Part shown: piece by piece, positions 34,515-45,816 of the stretch | Layout: each line of letters starts with the position of its first letter | Numbering within the stretch: position 1 is the stretch's first letter | NCBI RefSeq assembly: GCF_009372235.1 | Contig: NZ_ML762920.1 | Location: forward strand, 899,298-963,297 | DNA: 64,000 nt | Direction of reading: 5' to 3' | Origin: Dickeya oryzae | GTDB taxonomy: Bacteria > Pseudomonadota > Gammaproteobacteria > Enterobacterales > Enterobacteriaceae | Position numbers and translations under genes: made by a program | Notes under the pieces: model-generated | Told to the model about the DNA's origin: nothing | Database searches by the model: none | What the model saw: the letters and a program-made list of their open reading frames with translations, nothing else

Positions 34515-35903
34515 ATGTCTTCATTGCCGTCATCTGCCATATTTACCGTCAGCCGCCTTAATCAGACAGTAAAACAGTTGCTGGAAGGTGAGATGGGCCA
34601 GGTTTGGCTGTCCGGAGAAATTTCCAATTTTTCCCAACCCTCCTCAGGACATTGGTATTTCACGCTCAAAGATGAGCGCGCTCAGGTGCGATGCGCCATG
34701 TTTCGCACCAGCAACCGCCGGGTGACCTTTCGGCCGCAAAACGGACAACAGGTGCTGATTCGCGCCACCATCACACTATATGAACCGCGTGGCGACTACC
34801 AGTTGCTGGCGGAAAGCATGCACCCGGCTGGCGATGGGTTGCTGCAACAACAGTTCGAACAGCTGAAACAGCGTTTGTCGGCCGAAGGGCTATTTGACCA
34901 ACACTACAAACAACCACTTCCCAAACCCGCCCGTCAGGTTGGCGTGATTACGTCTGCCAGCGGTGCGGCATTGCATGACATTTTGCACATTCTACAGCGC
35001 CGTGACCCGTCGCTACCGGTCGTTATCTATCCGACAGCGGTACAAGGTGTGGATGCACCGGGTCAGATTGTGCGGGCAATTGAGCTGGCTAACCTGCGCG
35101 GAGAGTGTGATGTACTGATTGTCGGTCGCGGCGGCGGCTCACTGGAAGACCTGTGGAGTTTCAACGACGAGCGAGTGGCACGGGCCATCTTCGCCAGCCG
35201 AATTCCGGTTGTCAGTGCGGTCGGCCACGAAACCGATGTGACTATTGCCGACTTCGTGGCGGACCTGCGAGCACCGACGCCTTCGGCAGCCGCAGAACTG
35301 GTCAGCCGTAACCAGTTGGAGCTGCTGAGGCAAATTCGCGCCCAGCGCCAACGGCTGGAAATGGCGATGGATTATTATCTGGCACAGCGCCAGCAGCAAT
35401 TTGTCCGGTTACAACATCGGTTACATCAGCAACATCCACAACTCCGTCTGGCACGGCAGCAAACCCAATTGATTCGGCTACGCCAACGTCTGGATGACGC
35501 GATCCAATTGCATCTGCGCCAGCAAACGCGCCGTCAGGAACGTCTCGCCCAGCGTTTGCAGCAACACCAGCCACAGTCACGATTGCATCGCGCCCAACAG
35601 CAGATACAGCAGCTGCGCTATCGTCTGCATCATGCGCTGGAAAAGCAACTTAGCCAGTATAAACAACAGTTTGGCGAAGCCTGTTCCCATCTCGAAGCCG
35701 TCAGCCCGCTGGCAACGCTAGCCCGTGGCTACAGTGTCACCACCACTTCGGATGGCAAGGTCATGAAGCAAACGGTTCAGGTCACCAAAGGCGATAAACT
35801 GAAAACCCGGTTACAGGATGGCTGGGTCGAGAGTCAGGTAACTGAAATAAAAAAAGAATCTACTAAACCGCGTGCAAAACGTCAGCCGAAAAATATTCAG
35901 TGA
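34515..35903 (+). CDS. xseA: Exodeoxyribonuclease VII large subunit
   Basis: 462 residues. ExoVII degrades single-stranded DNA with the small XseB subunit. An N-terminal OB-fold ([32 protein letters not shown]) is followed by the catalytic domain ([46 protein letters not shown], read in parts) and a long Gln/Arg/His-rich coiled coil at ~270-400. The ATG at 34515 corresponds to the E. coli start; an upstream TTG is unlikely. Confidence 0.95.
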   Translation: MSSLPSSAIFTVSRLNQTVKQLLEGEMGQVWLSGEISNFSQPSSGHWYFTLKDERAQVRCAMFRTSNRRVTFRPQNGQQVLIRATITLYEPRGDYQLLAESMHPAGDGLLQQQFEQLKQRLSAEGLFDQHYKQPLPKPARQVGVITSASGAALHDILHILQRRDPSLPVVIYPTAVQGVDAPGQIVRAIELANLRGECDVLIVGRGGGSLEDLWSFNDERVARAIFASRIPVVSAVGHETDVTIADFVADLRAPTPSAAAELVSRNQLELLRQIRAQRQRLEMAMDYYLAQRQQQFVRLQHRLHQQHPQLRLARQQTQLIRLRQRLDDAIQLHLRQQTRRQERLAQRLQQHQPQSRLHRAQQQIQQLRYRLHHALEKQLSQYKQQFGEACSHLEAVSPLATLARGYSVTTTSDGKVMKQTVQVTKGDKLKTRLQDGWVESQVTEIKKESTKPRAKRQPKNIQ

Positions 35904-35989
35904 TTAGGCTATACTTATCGTGTCGTAATTGTGGTAGATCAGTGTTAATCATATGTTGCACCATACTGTCAGGCATAAGGAGATGAAGT

Positions 35990-37039
35990 ATGCAATCCGC
36001 CCGTAGCATCATTCCGCCCTACATTCTGCATCGCATCATTAATAATGGATCAGATGAAGAGCGTCGTTGTGCGCAACACACTCTGATGCACGTGCAATCT
36101 CTGATGGTCGCTCCGGTCGTCCATCCTGATGAGCACGAGGAGCGCCCCGCCGGTCAGGTACAGCGCGACATCTACGATGCAGAGCACCAGCAGGCATTAC
36201 CGGGCAAGCGGATTCGGGCAGAGGGTCAACCAGGAAATGGGGATGTCGCTGCTGATGAAGCCTACAATTATCTGGGTATCACCTACGACTTTTTCTGGAA
36301 AATTTTTGGTCGCAACTCACTGGATAATAAAGGATTATCACTGACTGGCAGCGTTCACTACGGCAAGGATTACCAAAATGCCTTCTGGAATGGACAACAG
36401 ATGGTATTTGGCGACGGTGACGGTAAGGTTTTCAATCGTTTCACCATCGCACTGGATGTTATCGCCCATGAGCTGTCGCACGGTGTGGTAGAAAGCGAAT
36501 GCAATTTACTGTACTTCCGCCAGTCAGGTGCACTCAACGAATCGCTCGCCGACGTGTTTGGCTCAATGGTCAAACAATACTACCGCAACCAGAAAGTACA
36601 GCAGGCAGACTGGATTATTGGCGAGGGGCTACTTGCCGAAGGTATTGACGGTAAAGGGCTACGCTCGCTGTCCCGCCCCGGCACTGCCTATGACGATTTG
36701 CTGCTGGGTACCGACCCACAACCCGCCCATATGCGTGACTTCGTCAACACCCGTGAAGATAACGGCGGTGTGCATCTGAATTCGGGTATCCCCAGCCGTG
36801 CCTTCTACCTCGCCGCAATGGCGCTGGGAGGCTATTCCTGGGAAAAAGCCGGTCAAATCTGGTATGACACCGTGTGCGACAAAGATCTACCGCAGAATGC
36901 TGATTTCTCCATCTTTGCCAGATTTACCGTAGAGCACGCGAAGCGGCGCTTCAATGAAGCGGTTGCTGACGCCGTGCTGCGAGCCTGGCATCAGGTTGGG
37001 ATTGATACGGGAATCATCAATGAGCACGAACAGGAATAA
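35990..37039 (+). CDS. M4 metalloprotease, protealysin-like
   Basis: 349 residues of the thermolysin family with the zinc motif H160-E161-L-S-H164 and third ligand E184 (GALNESLADVFG). There is no signal peptide. The N-terminus carries the short protealysin-type propeptide with the conserved PPYIL at 9-13, so it is the PLP class made without a secretion signal and self-activated. It matches the Pectobacterium/Dickeya Prt1 type. The inhibitor gene starts within its last codons, which is the usual protealysin-emfourin operon. Confidence 0.92.
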   Translation: MQSARSIIPPYILHRIINNGSDEERRCAQHTLMHVQSLMVAPVVHPDEHEERPAGQVQRDIYDAEHQQALPGKRIRAEGQPGNGDVAADEAYNYLGITYDFFWKIFGRNSLDNKGLSLTGSVHYGKDYQNAFWNGQQMVFGDGDGKVFNRFTIALDVIAHELSHGVVESECNLLYFRQSGALNESLADVFGSMVKQYYRNQKVQQADWIIGEGLLAEGIDGKGLRSLSRPGTAYDDLLLGTDPQPAHMRDFVNTREDNGGVHLNSGIPSRAFYLAAMALGGYSWEKAGQIWYDTVCDKDLPQNADFSIFARFTVEHAKRRFNEAVADAVLRAWHQVGIDTGIINEHEQE

Positions 37040-37391
37040 CCTGCCGGATTTAACGGACGATGTGATTATTGAGCTGGCACGCGAAGGCGGTTTTGCCTGG
37101 ATCCCGAGACTGGCTGGCCCGCGTCGCTTTTCGTTGGCAGAAGTACCCGCAACACAAAAAGAAAGAATCCGTGCCGTGCTGCATGACGCCCTGCCTGCGG
37201 CACAGGAGCCAGGTCAGCCTGGTTCCCCTGGTCGTGGTGATCAGTTCTACTACCGAATCCATATTCACTACTGCAATACACAGGATAGCCACCAGGCTGA
37301 CTGGGTATTGCTGATCCCCGAACAGCACGCTTCGTCCGAGTTGGAAGCCCTGTGGCGTAATGGGCTGGTCGACGAAGAGCAAGCCCTCTGA
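37020..37391 (+). CDS. Emfourin-type protealysin inhibitor
   Basis: 123 residues from ATG 37020, overlapping the protease end by 20 bp. The VIIELAREGGFAWIPRL start and a C-terminal DWVLLIPE segment fit emfourins, small proteins that bind and inhibit co-encoded M4 proteases. Coupled translation would keep inhibitor and protease balanced in the cytoplasm. Residues ~75-90 are a low-complexity Gly/Pro loop. Confidence 0.8.
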   Translation: MSTNRNNLPDLTDDVIIELAREGGFAWIPRLAGPRRFSLAEVPATQKERIRAVLHDALPAAQEPGQPGSPGRGDQFYYRIHIHYCNTQDSHQADWVLLIPEQHASSELEALWRNGLVDEEQAL

Positions 37392-37410
37392 CGGCTACAG
37401 CACCACACCA

Positions 37411-37460
37411 TACAGAAATACACAGCACTACACAGAACTACACAGAACTACACAGAACTA
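37411..37460. repeat. Decamer tandem repeat
   Basis: Five successive 10-bp units: TACAGAAATA, CACAGCACTA, then CACAGAACTA three times. It lies between the inhibitor stop and the end of the convergent yfgJ gene. Slippage-prone; no function is evident. Confidence 0.8.
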
Positions 37461-37715
37461 CAGCGGCTGGTAACATACCACCACGCGGGAGCGCGAAATC
37501 AAGCCATGGCCGTTGGCACACAGATAGTTTTCTGCGCCACAGGCACGTAGCACCTGCAATGGCTGTTCACATTCCGGGCATCGCGTCAGACGAAGAAAAT
37601 CACGCTGGCACGCCTCGCAATAGTACTGGTCGTTGCGGCTGTGTTGAGCGTCATGCTGCCGATCGCTGGCACGCCATACCATCGGTTGCTGACAGTCGGG
37701 ACAATAAGCGTCCAT
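37458..37715 (-). CDS. yfgJ: Zinc-ribbon protein YfgJ
   Basis: 85 residues with four Cys pairs: YCPDCQQ, YYCEACQRDF, RCPECEQ and a final C-x-N-G-H-G. This is the DUF1407/YfgJ zinc-ribbon protein found beside der in enterobacteria. Function unknown. It lies just downstream of der, on the same strand and past the der terminator. Confidence 0.88.
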   Translation of the reverse strand: MDAYCPDCQQPMVWRASDRQHDAQHSRNDQYYCEACQRDFLRLTRCPECEQPLQVLRACGAENYLCANGHGLISRSRVVVCYQPL

Positions 37716-37744
37716 CGTCTCCCTCTCGTTCCCCGTATGAAAAA

Positions 37745-37768
37745 CGGGGCAGAATTGCTTCTGCCCCG
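37745..37768 (-). terminator. der terminator
   Basis: CGGGGCAGAA and TTCTGCCCCG pair perfectly around TTGC; on the minus strand the stem is followed by TTTTTCAT. Confidence 0.8.
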
Positions 37769-37797
37769 GCGAATTAATTCGGCCCTGCTATCACGGC

Positions 37798-39297
37798 TTA
37801 TTTGCCTTTTTTGATATGCTGCATCAGGCGTTTACGTTTACGCAGCTGATTTGGCGTCAACGTGTTGCGTTTGTTGGCAAACGGGTTTTCCCCTTCCTTG
37901 AACTGAATACGGATGGGGGTTCCCATCACATCCAGTGAGCGCCGGTAGTAATTCATCAAGTAGCGCTTGTAGGAATCCGGTAAATCTTTGACCTGATTAC
38001 CGTGGATCACCACGATCGGCGGATTGTACCCCCCGGCATGCGCATATTTCAGCTTCACGCGACGGCCACGTACTAATGGTGGCTGGTGATCGTCAGCCGC
38101 CATCTGCATGATACGGGTCAACATTGCCGTCCCTACCCGTCGGGTAGAGCACTCATAGGCTTCATTAACGGATTCGAACAGGTTACCCACGCCACTGCCG
38201 TGTAATGCTGAAATGAAGTGGATGCGGGCAAAATCGATAAACCCAAGGCGCAGATCGAGGGTTTCTTTTACCTGATCCTTAACCTCTTGCGTCAACCCAT
38301 CCCACTTATTCACCACAATAACCAGTGAGCGGCCCGAGTTGAGGATAAAGCCCAACAACGACAAGTCTTGATCAGAAATCCCCTCACGGGCATCGATCAC
38401 CAGCAATACGACGTTAGCGTCTTCAATTGCCTGCAATGTCTTGATCACCGAGAACTTTTCTACAGTATCGGTAATTTTGCCGCGTTTGCGCACCCCGGCA
38501 GTATCGATCAACACATAGTCGCGACCATCACGCTCCATCGGGATATAGATACTGTCTCGCGTGGTGCCAGGCATGTCGTACACCACCACCCGATCTTCCC
38601 CAAGAATACGGTTGGTCAGTGTCGATTTACCGACATTTGGACGCCCCACGATGGCCAGTTTAATCGGCAGTCCTTCGAAATTTGGCGCCTCGCCATCGAC
38701 ATCATCACCCTCAATGCCATCATCACCGCCTTCACCAAGCTGTTCCGTCCAGTAAGCCGCATTGGCTTCTTCTTCAGTTAATTCACGAGCTTCCTGAAGC
38801 GGCTCAGTGGCAAACGGCAACAGCACTTTTTCCAGCAATGAGGTCACGCCACGGCCATGGGATGCGGCAATCGGGTAGACGTCACCCAGACCAAGCGAAT
38901 AGAAATCGGCAATGCCGGTATCGATATCAATACCGTCAACTTTGTTAGCTACCAGAAACGTGTCTTTTTCACGCGAGCGCAAGTGTTGAGCGATGGCGTG
39001 ATCCGCCGGCATCAGGCCGTCGCGGGCATCCACCAGAAACAGCACAATATCCGCTTCTTCTATCGCCAGCAGCGACTGCTCGGCCATGCGCGTTTCCACA
39101 CCATCTTCAGTACCGTCAATACCACCGGTATCAATGATGATGAACTCATTCCCTTCCACCTCGGCACGACCATACTTGCGGTCACGCGTCAGCCCAGGGA
39201 AATCCGCCACCAATGCGTCACGGGTACGCGTCAAGCGATTAAACAGCGTGGATTTCCCCACATTCGGGCGCCCGACCAGCGCGACGACAGGTATCAT
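37798..39297 (-). CDS. der: GTPase Der (EngA)
   Basis: 499 residues. Two tandem GTPase domains, each with GRPNVGKST (residues ~9-17 and ~213-221), DTGGI/DTAGV switches and NKxD motifs (NKVDG, NKWDG), then a KH-like C-terminal domain ([26 protein letters not shown] in parts). Essential for 50S ribosome assembly. The region between the GTPase domains is acidic ([15 protein letters not shown]). Normal length, a few residues longer than E. coli. Confidence 0.97.
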   Translation of the reverse strand: MIPVVALVGRPNVGKSTLFNRLTRTRDALVADFPGLTRDRKYGRAEVEGNEFIIIDTGGIDGTEDGVETRMAEQSLLAIEEADIVLFLVDARDGLMPADHAIAQHLRSREKDTFLVANKVDGIDIDTGIADFYSLGLGDVYPIAASHGRGVTSLLEKVLLPFATEPLQEARELTEEEANAAYWTEQLGEGGDDGIEGDDVDGEAPNFEGLPIKLAIVGRPNVGKSTLTNRILGEDRVVVYDMPGTTRDSIYIPMERDGRDYVLIDTAGVRKRGKITDTVEKFSVIKTLQAIEDANVVLLVIDAREGISDQDLSLLGFILNSGRSLVIVVNKWDGLTQEVKDQVKETLDLRLGFIDFARIHFISALHGSGVGNLFESVNEAYECSTRRVGTAMLTRIMQMAADDHQPPLVRGRRVKLKYAHAGGYNPPIVVIHGNQVKDLPDSYKRYLMNYYRRSLDVMGTPIRIQFKEGENPFANKRNTLTPNQLRKRKRLMQHIKKGK

Positions 39298-39365
39298 TGT
39301 TACAACCTCTATTGCTTATAGTTCAATTCGTTACAGCAGAAAACGCTGCTGAAGATAAAAGACGA

Positions 39366-39394
39366 AACGGCCCCTGACAGCATCAGGAGCCGTT
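39366..39394 (-). terminator. Terminator between bamB and der
   Basis: AACGGCTCCTGA pairs with TCAGGGGCCGTT (one mismatch) around a 5-nt loop on the minus strand, followed by TCGTCTTTTATC. Confidence 0.7.
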
Positions 39395-39438
39395 ACAGGG
39401 ACGATGGCCTCGCCATCCGTCCCGAACCTGCACAGCGG

Positions 39439-40620
39439 TTAACGGGTAAACGCGTAAACCTCGCCACCTTTGGCTTGCACCAGCAGTTTGTCGCTGGCCA
39501 CTACCGGTTTACTCAATAAACCAGAGCCGTCGACTTTCTGCTGAACCACAAAACGGCCGTCAGTGGTATTCACCCAGTGCATATAGCCTTCGGCATCACC
39601 AACAACCAGATAACCGTTATACAGCGCCGGTGCGGTTACATTGCGGTGTAACAGATCGCTCTGCCGCCAGAGCACCACACCACCGTTGGTATTCAGCGCG
39701 ATGATGCGATCATCCTGATCCACCAGATAAATGCGATCGCCATCAACAATAAAATCGTTTACCGACCCAATTTCACGCTTCCAGGTAATCTGTCCAGAAC
39801 GCAGATCCAGTGCCGTCAGGTTGCCATTATATCCCAGCGCATACACGACGTTACCCACGACAACTGGGGTGGTGTCGACATCATTCAAACGAGCGATTTC
39901 AGTTGCGCCGCCAGGTTGAGAGATGCGCTGCTGCCAGATCAACTGACCCTGATTAATCGTGACTGCGCTTACGCGGCCATTGTCACCACCGACAATAGCG
40001 GCACCAAACGCGGTTGTCGGCGCAGATTCACCACGCAGCGACAGTGACGGCATATCCAGGTTTACCGTCCATTTGATAGTACCGTCAGATTCGCTAAGCG
40101 CCTGCAGCATACCGTTACTGGTGTGAATAATGACCACACCATCACTGACCACCGGGCTGGATAATACTTCACCCGCTACTTTGGTCTGCCACTGCAACGA
40201 GCCATCATCAGCATTCAGAGCAAAAAGCTGCGCCCGCTCGCTGCCGACATAAACATGGTTACCCGATACGGAAACGCCACCTGACAGCAATGCCGGACGA
40301 TTGCTGGACAGCAGACCGGTTTTCTCCGCCAGATCGACGCGCCATTTCTCTTCACCGCTATTCAGATCCAACGCTTTTACCGTACCGTGACGATCGGCGG
40401 CATAGACGCGGCTGTCCTGCCAGGTCGGATGCAGATTGGAGTAGAACTCCCCCGTACCGTCCCCAACGGAGCGACTCCAGACTTTGGTGGGGGTAAACTG
40501 GTTGGTCACCTGCGGCAGAGGAGACATTTTGACAACGTCCTCCTCGCGATCAAACAGCGAACAGCCGCTCAGCAGGGTAATAGAGACCAGTCCGACCAAA
40601 AGTGTTTTACGCAGTTGCAT
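39439..40620 (-). CDS. bamB: Outer-membrane assembly lipoprotein BamB
   Basis: 393 residues. Lipoprotein signal with lipobox LLSGC at residue 20, then an eight-bladed PQQ-type beta-propeller seen in repeated G-x-x-Y/V-AL-x-x-x-G motifs (VYAADRHGTVKALDL, VYVGSERAQLFALN, VYALGYNGNLTALDL). It is the BAM-complex component helping beta-barrel insertion in the outer membrane. Ten bp downstream of yfgM, part of the yfgM-bamB operon. Confidence 0.97.
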   Translation of the reverse strand: MQLRKTLLVGLVSITLLSGCSLFDREEDVVKMSPLPQVTNQFTPTKVWSRSVGDGTGEFYSNLHPTWQDSRVYAADRHGTVKALDLNSGEEKWRVDLAEKTGLLSSNRPALLSGGVSVSGNHVYVGSERAQLFALNADDGSLQWQTKVAGEVLSSPVVSDGVVIIHTSNGMLQALSESDGTIKWTVNLDMPSLSLRGESAPTTAFGAAIVGGDNGRVSAVTINQGQLIWQQRISQPGGATEIARLNDVDTTPVVVGNVVYALGYNGNLTALDLRSGQITWKREIGSVNDFIVDGDRIYLVDQDDRIIALNTNGGVVLWRQSDLLHRNVTAPALYNGYLVVGDAEGYMHWVNTTDGRFVVQQKVDGSGLLSKPVVASDKLLVQAKGGEVYAFTR

Positions 40621-40630
40621 GAAGTCCCTC

Positions 40631-41251
40631 TTAGCTGGGCAGATTATTCAGTTTGATACGCAACAGGGATTGCAGACCCTGAGAAGGTTTTGCCGCCATG
40701 CCTTTACTGTAAGCATCTCGAGCGCCCTGATTGTCGCCTTTGCTCGCCAGCACATCACCGCGGACGTCAGCGACCATCGCCGCCCAACCTTCCAGCTTGA
40801 TGGCATCCAGCGTCTTCAACGCCTCATCCGGCTTCTTCTGCTGCAATAATACGCGAGCCAGACGCAGGTTAATCATCGCCTGTAGATCGCCATCTTTGGT
40901 TTGGCTCAACGCCAGGCGGAGCTGCTGCTCAGCCTTGGCGATATCATTTTTTTCAACAAACTGGTGCGCCAGCGCCAGTGCCGTCAGCGCGCCATAATTG
41001 CCGTGATCACCGACAGCAAATTTTTCAGCACCAGCAACGCCTTCCGCCGTACCGGCAGACAGCGATTCGGTAACTTGCTGATAGGCAGCGGAAGCCGCCA
41101 TCGCGCTGCTTTCCTGATGATTTTGCCAAAAGCGCCAACCGACCAGGGCACCGACACCCAGCACCACGCCGATAGCCAGCGCCTTGCCGTTTTCAGCAAA
41201 GAAGCGGCGAATTACCTCAACCTGTTCGTTCTCAGTGGTATAAACTTCCAC
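40631..41251 (-). CDS. yfgM: YfgM, SecYEG-associated TPR protein
   Basis: 206 residues. A short cytoplasmic N-terminus (EVYTTENEQVEVIRRFF), one transmembrane helix at ~23-40 (ALAIGVVLGVGALVGWRFW, in part) and a periplasmic TPR-like helical domain. In E. coli it is a partner of PpiD at the Sec translocon. Lies 13 bp after hisS and just before bamB. Confidence 0.95.
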   Translation of the reverse strand: MEVYTTENEQVEVIRRFFAENGKALAIGVVLGVGALVGWRFWQNHQESSAMAASAAYQQVTESLSAGTAEGVAGAEKFAVGDHGNYGALTALALAHQFVEKNDIAKAEQQLRLALSQTKDGDLQAMINLRLARVLLQQKKPDEALKTLDAIKLEGWAAMVADVRGDVLASKGDNQGARDAYSKGMAAKPSQGLQSLLRIKLNNLPS

Positions 41252-41264
41252 GCTGCCTTTCTCC

Positions 41265-42539
41265 TTAATTCAGTAACGCCGCCAGGCGCGCCGCTACATC
41301 CGCTTGAGACAGAGTTTCCTGCTCGCCGTTGGTCAGGTTTTTCAGCACGACCTGCCCGGCCGCTACTTCGGTTTCACCCAGCACCAACGCAACCCGAGCC
41401 CCACTCTTATCCGCACGGGCAAACTGTTTTTTGAAGTTACCGCCACCGTAGTTGGTCATCAATTTCAGTTGCGGCAGCGCGTCACGCACGTTTTCCGCCA
41501 GGCGAATTGCTGCATGTTGCGTACCCGCACCCGATGAAATCAGATAGACATCAACGGCAGGTGGCGCGGCAAACGCCGGATTGACCTCTTGCACCAACAG
41601 CACCAGACGCTCCAGCCCCATGCCAAAACCCACCGCCGGGGTACTGGAACCACCAAGCTGCTCAACCATGCCGTCATAACGACCACCGCCACACACCGTT
41701 CCCTGCGATCCCAGACTGGTGGTCACCCATTCGAAAACAGTACGGTTGTAATAGTCCAGCCCACGAACCAGCCGTGGATTAATCTTATATGGGATACCTG
41801 ACTGCGTTAAAAGTTCACACAATTCATCGAAATGCGCACGAGAATCATCATCCAGATAGTCGGTCAGTACCGGTGCGTTATCCAGTAACGCCTGCACCTG
41901 CGCATTCTTGGAATCCAGTACCCGCAACGGGTTGGTATACATACGACGCCGGCAGTCTTCATCCAGCAGATCTTTATGCTGTTCCAGAAACGCGATCAGC
42001 GCATCACGGTAACGCGCACGGGCATCCAAAGAACCAATGGAGTTCAGTTCCAGACTAACATGCTGATCGATCCCCAATACACGCCACCAGCGGGCGGTCA
42101 TCAGAATCATTTCCGCATCCACGTCCGGTCCTTTCAGACCAAACACTTCGCAACCCAACTGATGGAACTGACGATAGCGCCCTTTCTGCGGACGCTCATG
42201 ACGGAACATCGGGCCGGTATACCACAACCGCTGTTCCTGATTGTACAGAATACCGTGTTCAATCCCGGCGCGAACGCACCCCGCAGTCCCTTCGGGACGC
42301 AATGTCAGGCTGTCGCCGTTGCGGTCTTCAAACGTGTACATTTCCTTTTCAACGACATCGGTCACTTCGCCGATCGCACGTTTGAACAACGAAGTCTGCT
42401 CGACGAGCGGGGTACGAATTTCGCTATAGCCGTACCCGCGGAGTACCTGTTTCAGGCTATCTTCAATACGCTGCCACAGTGCCGTTTCGGCTGGCAGGTA
42501 GTCGTTCATGCCACGGATGGCTTGAATATTCTTTGCCAC
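41265..42539 (-). CDS. hisS: Histidyl-tRNA synthetase
   Basis: 424 residues, class II aminoacyl-tRNA synthetase. Motif 2 region [18 protein letters not shown] (in part), the histidine-binding [13 protein letters not shown], and motif 3 [12 protein letters not shown] are present, with the C-terminal anticodon-binding domain ([20 protein letters not shown] in parts). Charges tRNA-His. Middle of the ispG-hisS-yfgM-bamB group. Confidence 0.98.
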   Translation of the reverse strand: MAKNIQAIRGMNDYLPAETALWQRIEDSLKQVLRGYGYSEIRTPLVEQTSLFKRAIGEVTDVVEKEMYTFEDRNGDSLTLRPEGTAGCVRAGIEHGILYNQEQRLWYTGPMFRHERPQKGRYRQFHQLGCEVFGLKGPDVDAEMILMTARWWRVLGIDQHVSLELNSIGSLDARARYRDALIAFLEQHKDLLDEDCRRRMYTNPLRVLDSKNAQVQALLDNAPVLTDYLDDDSRAHFDELCELLTQSGIPYKINPRLVRGLDYYNRTVFEWVTTSLGSQGTVCGGGRYDGMVEQLGGSSTPAVGFGMGLERLVLLVQEVNPAFAAPPAVDVYLISSGAGTQHAAIRLAENVRDALPQLKLMTNYGGGNFKKQFARADKSGARVALVLGETEVAAGQVVLKNLTNGEQETLSQADVAARLAALLN

Positions 42540-42695
42540 GTCAGTTCTCTATGCGTTTTCAAAAAGTAATGCGCTGTTAAAAAATAGACCCGATTATAGA
42601 AGCAACGACGCAATGTCTTCAATGTCGCTGCCGCCATCATCGGGTGCTTCAGTTCAGGAATTCGTACCGGATCGCATCCAGACTGGCCGGATGGA

Positions 42696-43817
42696 TCACT
42701 TATCCACCATATTGACGGCGATACGCTGTTTTTCATCCAGCATAGACGCCTTGGCGCGGATCCTGGCTTCCAGTTGATCGATCATATCGTCGTTGTCAAA
42801 GCGCTCTTTCTGGCGTACGCCATCTTCGTAAAAACCGCTCTTCTTATTGCCGCCGGTCACACCCAGCGTCGAGACCAGCGCTTCACCCGGGCCGTTGACC
42901 ACGCAACCGATAATGGAAACATCCATCGGCGTGATGATGTCCTCCAGTCGCTGCTCCAGCGCGTTCACGGTGCCGATAACATCGAACTCCTGACGTGAGC
43001 AGGTCGGGCAGGCAATAAAATTAATGCCGCGTGAACGAATACGCAGTGACTTGAGGATATCAAAACCGACTTTGACCTCTTCCACCGGATCCGCCGCCAG
43101 CGACACCCGCAGGGTGTCACCGATGCCTTCAGAAAGCAGCAAGCCAAGGCCAATCGCTGACTTCACCGCTCCGCTACGTGCGCCACCCGCTTCTGTGATG
43201 CCTAAATGCAGCGGTTGATCAATACGAGACGCCAGCAAGCGATAGGACTGCACCGCCAGAAAGACATCCGACGCCTTCACGCTGACCTTGAACGAATGGA
43301 AATTAAGGCGATCGAGAATATCCACATGGCGCATGGCGGATTCCAGCAACGCTTCCGGCGTCGGCTCGCCATACTTTTCCTGCAAGTCCTTTTCCAGAGA
43401 ACCGGCGTTGACGCCGATGCGAATCGGAATATTTTTGTCGCGCGCACAATCCACCACCGAACGAATGCGCTCTTCGCTACCGATGTTGCCAGGATTAATA
43501 CGCAGACAATCAACCCCGTATTCCGCTACTTTCAGCGCAATACGGTAGTCAAAATGGATATCCGCCACCAGCGGTGTATCCACTTGTTGTTTAATCAGAC
43601 GAAATGCTTCTGCAGCATCCATCGTCGGCACCGACACACGCACGATATCCACACCGACCCGCTCGAGCGACTTAATCTGTCTGACTGTCGCGTCAACATC
43701 GGTAGTACGGGTATTGGTCATCGACTGCACTGCAATCGGTGCACCGTCACCGACAGGCACCTTGCCGACATAAATCCGGGTTGATTTGCGGCGGTTGATG
43801 GGTGCGGGATTATGCAT
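42696..43817 (-). CDS. ispG: (E)-4-hydroxy-3-methylbut-2-enyl-diphosphate synthase (IspG)
   Basis: 373 residues. MEP-pathway enzyme making HMBPP from MEcPP. The N-terminal TIM barrel ([31 protein letters not shown]) is followed by the 4Fe-4S domain with C-P-T-C and a later [10 protein letters not shown]. The cofactor links it to the isc operon in this window. ATG 43817 is preferred to the preceding GTG. A 156-bp gap separates it from hisS. Confidence 0.97.
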   Translation of the reverse strand: MHNPAPINRRKSTRIYVGKVPVGDGAPIAVQSMTNTRTTDVDATVRQIKSLERVGVDIVRVSVPTMDAAEAFRLIKQQVDTPLVADIHFDYRIALKVAEYGVDCLRINPGNIGSEERIRSVVDCARDKNIPIRIGVNAGSLEKDLQEKYGEPTPEALLESAMRHVDILDRLNFHSFKVSVKASDVFLAVQSYRLLASRIDQPLHLGITEAGGARSGAVKSAIGLGLLLSEGIGDTLRVSLAADPVEEVKVGFDILKSLRIRSRGINFIACPTCSRQEFDVIGTVNALEQRLEDIITPMDVSIIGCVVNGPGEALVSTLGVTGGNKKSGFYEDGVRQKERFDNDDMIDQLEARIRAKASMLDEKQRIAVNMVDK

Positions 43818-43853
43818 CACTTCTTCTCCACAATTGCCAGTGCGACGGCACGA

Positions 43854-44873
43854 TTACTCTGCCGTCAGCGTAATACGAGCCACCTGATGGCTTTTGACAA
43901 ACCGGCTCAAATCAACCGGCTTGCCCTGAAACTCGACTTGTACCGCACCCGGCGCGCCGATTTTCAACCGGTACGGCGCCTGGCCGGTCAGGTTCAATAC
44001 ACTGCCGCTACGCTGTACGCCGCTGAACAGCTTTTTACCGGCAGCATCCACCACTTCCAACCAGCAATCTGCGGTGAAACGCATCACGATAGCACCTGAT
44101 GCTTCCGGTGTAGTCGCCGCGCTGGCCGGTGCGGTAGCGGTCTGGTTTAACAAAGGCTGATCAGACGACGCAGGAGCCTGAGACGCGCCCCCCGCCACTG
44201 CAGGCGTATTATTCGCTGCCGGTGCAACCGGCGTCGACGCAGCCGGTTGAGACGGTGTTGCGGCCGGTGAGTTCAGTGCAATAGGCTGCCCGTTATTCGC
44301 CGTCGCGTTATTCGCCGCTGTATTATTCACCGCCGTATTATCGTCGGTATCCACCGGCTCCGGATCAGTGTTTACATCGCTTGCCTGCCCGCCATTACGG
44401 TTCTGGGAAGCGGTGGCGTGATCCACCATCGAATTGATTTCCTGCTGTTGGGCCTGATGATTCTGCCACCACCAGGCGACGGTCAGCCCCAACACGCCGA
44501 TCAAAATCAGCCAGGTGAACAACATCAACCAGCCATCTCGCTTTTTGCGGCTTTTACCTAATGCCAGACTCTGCATCGGTGCCACATTGGAAACGCGACT
44601 TGGCATAACCTGCTTTTCCAGCATCGGCAATAATTCATCTTCGGGGAGGTGAACCAGTCGGGCATAGGAGCGGATGTAACCGCGAAGAAAAGTAGGAGCA
44701 AGACCAGCAGGCGTATTGTTATCTTCTATTTCACGAACGGTCGATAGTTTCAGGCATAACCGTTCAGCAACAACCTGTTGCGTCAATCCCAGTTGCTCGC
44801 GTGCCTCACGCAAACGTTCGCCAGGAGTCATTATCGTTGCTGCAGTATTATCTTGAGTGGCTTCAGTATTCAT
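43854..44873 (-). CDS. rodZ: Cytoskeletal protein RodZ
   Basis: 339 residues. N-terminal helix-turn-helix of ~80 residues ([22 protein letters not shown], in parts) that binds MreB, one transmembrane helix at ~115-135 ([21 protein letters not shown], in parts), an Asn/Ala/Thr/Pro-rich linker at ~150-250, and a C-terminal beta domain ([12 protein letters not shown]). Needed for rod shape. Overlaps pilW by 11 bp. Confidence 0.95.
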   Translation of the reverse strand: MNTEATQDNTAATIMTPGERLREAREQLGLTQQVVAERLCLKLSTVREIEDNNTPAGLAPTFLRGYIRSYARLVHLPEDELLPMLEKQVMPSRVSNVAPMQSLALGKSRKKRDGWLMLFTWLILIGVLGLTVAWWWQNHQAQQQEINSMVDHATASQNRNGGQASDVNTDPEPVDTDDNTAVNNTAANNATANNGQPIALNSPAATPSQPAASTPVAPAANNTPAVAGGASQAPASSDQPLLNQTATAPASAATTPEASGAIVMRFTADCWLEVVDAAGKKLFSGVQRSGSVLNLTGQAPYRLKIGAPGAVQVEFQGKPVDLSRFVKSHQVARITLTAE

Positions 44874-45618
44874 TAGCTAAGAACTGCTGGTACTGTTTGG
44901 ATTGTGGAAAACTTCGCGCCAGCAACCCGCCATAACGTTCTACTTCGTCATGATGATTCGCCAGCGCGGCGAAACGAATCTGTAGCCACACACTTTCGGC
45001 GCTTGCCGCAAGTTGTGACTGATACATATTCAGGAGCAATCGCGCCTGATCATAGCGCCCGGCGTTGAAACGATTTTCCGCCTCCGCCAGAAGCCGATTG
45101 CCTTTCGCAGGATCGTATCTCAGTGCACGACTGAGCCACTGGCCTGCCTCATCTGACTGCCCGGCTTTGAGAAAGCAATATCCCGCATTCTCAAGCGCAT
45201 CGGCAACCTGATGGTAATCAGGGAGTTGCGCGGCAGCGGCAAATTGCTGTTGCGCCGCTACATACTGCCCTAAACCACAGAGAAACGCACCGTAATTATT
45301 CATCACGCCGCCGTTAGCGGGCACCTGTCGCAACAGACGTCGATAGCGTTTTTCAGCCGCCGGGTTTTCGCCAATACGCTGCTCGTACAGCGCCATACCT
45401 AACTGGGTGCGGTAATCATCCGGTGCGAGTTGCTCTGCTTTTTGCAGATTATCACGCGCCGCATCAAGATTATTCCGGGCCAGATATTCCAGCCCGAGTT
45501 GCAACCGCGTTTGTGCCGCAGCAGGGTTAGCCTGCTTCGACGGCGAGTGCACACACCCAGCCAGCAATACACTACCTGCGACCAACACCGCACGTTTTCC
45601 CGGCAACATCCGTTTCAT
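44863..45618 (-). CDS. pilW: Type IV pilus biogenesis/stability protein PilW (PilF)
   Basis: 251 residues from ATG 45618, which has AGGAG at good distance and gives a lipoprotein signal with lipobox LLAGC. The mature protein is TPR repeats ([22 protein letters not shown] in parts, [26 protein letters not shown]). In pseudomonads it is the pilotin for the PilQ secretin; enterobacterial homologues stand between rlmN and rodZ as here. Longer frames to 45702 lack a signal. Confidence 0.9.
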   Translation of the reverse strand: MKRMLPGKRAVLVAGSVLLAGCVHSPSKQANPAAAQTRLQLGLEYLARNNLDAARDNLQKAEQLAPDDYRTQLGMALYEQRIGENPAAEKRYRRLLRQVPANGGVMNNYGAFLCGLGQYVAAQQQFAAAAQLPDYHQVADALENAGYCFLKAGQSDEAGQWLSRALRYDPAKGNRLLAEAENRFNAGRYDQARLLLNMYQSQLAASAESVWLQIRFAALANHHDEVERYGGLLARSFPQSKQYQQFLANEY

Positions 45619-45777
45619 CCCTGATACTCCTTGCAGCCATCCTGGCTCGTCACCGCTGTGACATGTTAACGCAATCGATGACTTACCACAGCCTGTCATC
45701 AACCAGCAACGCTATAACGCTGCCGCCGGGCCTTCAATGACCCCACCGTATGATAAGCCCCGAAAACGTATTTATCA

Positions 45778-45801
45778 CCTGCTTTCCTCAGAAAGCAGGT
45801 T
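45778..45801. terminator. Hairpin between rlmN and pilW
   Basis: ACCTGCTTTC pairs perfectly with GAAAGCAGGT around a CTCA loop. No T-run follows on the minus strand, so it may be a processing or stabilising structure rather than a strong terminator. Confidence 0.5.
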
Positions 45802-45816
45802 GATTTGACATCATTT

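Noticed and set aside
37411-37460. Possible small CRISPR array
   Set aside because: Units are contiguous 10-mers without spacers and there are no cas genes.
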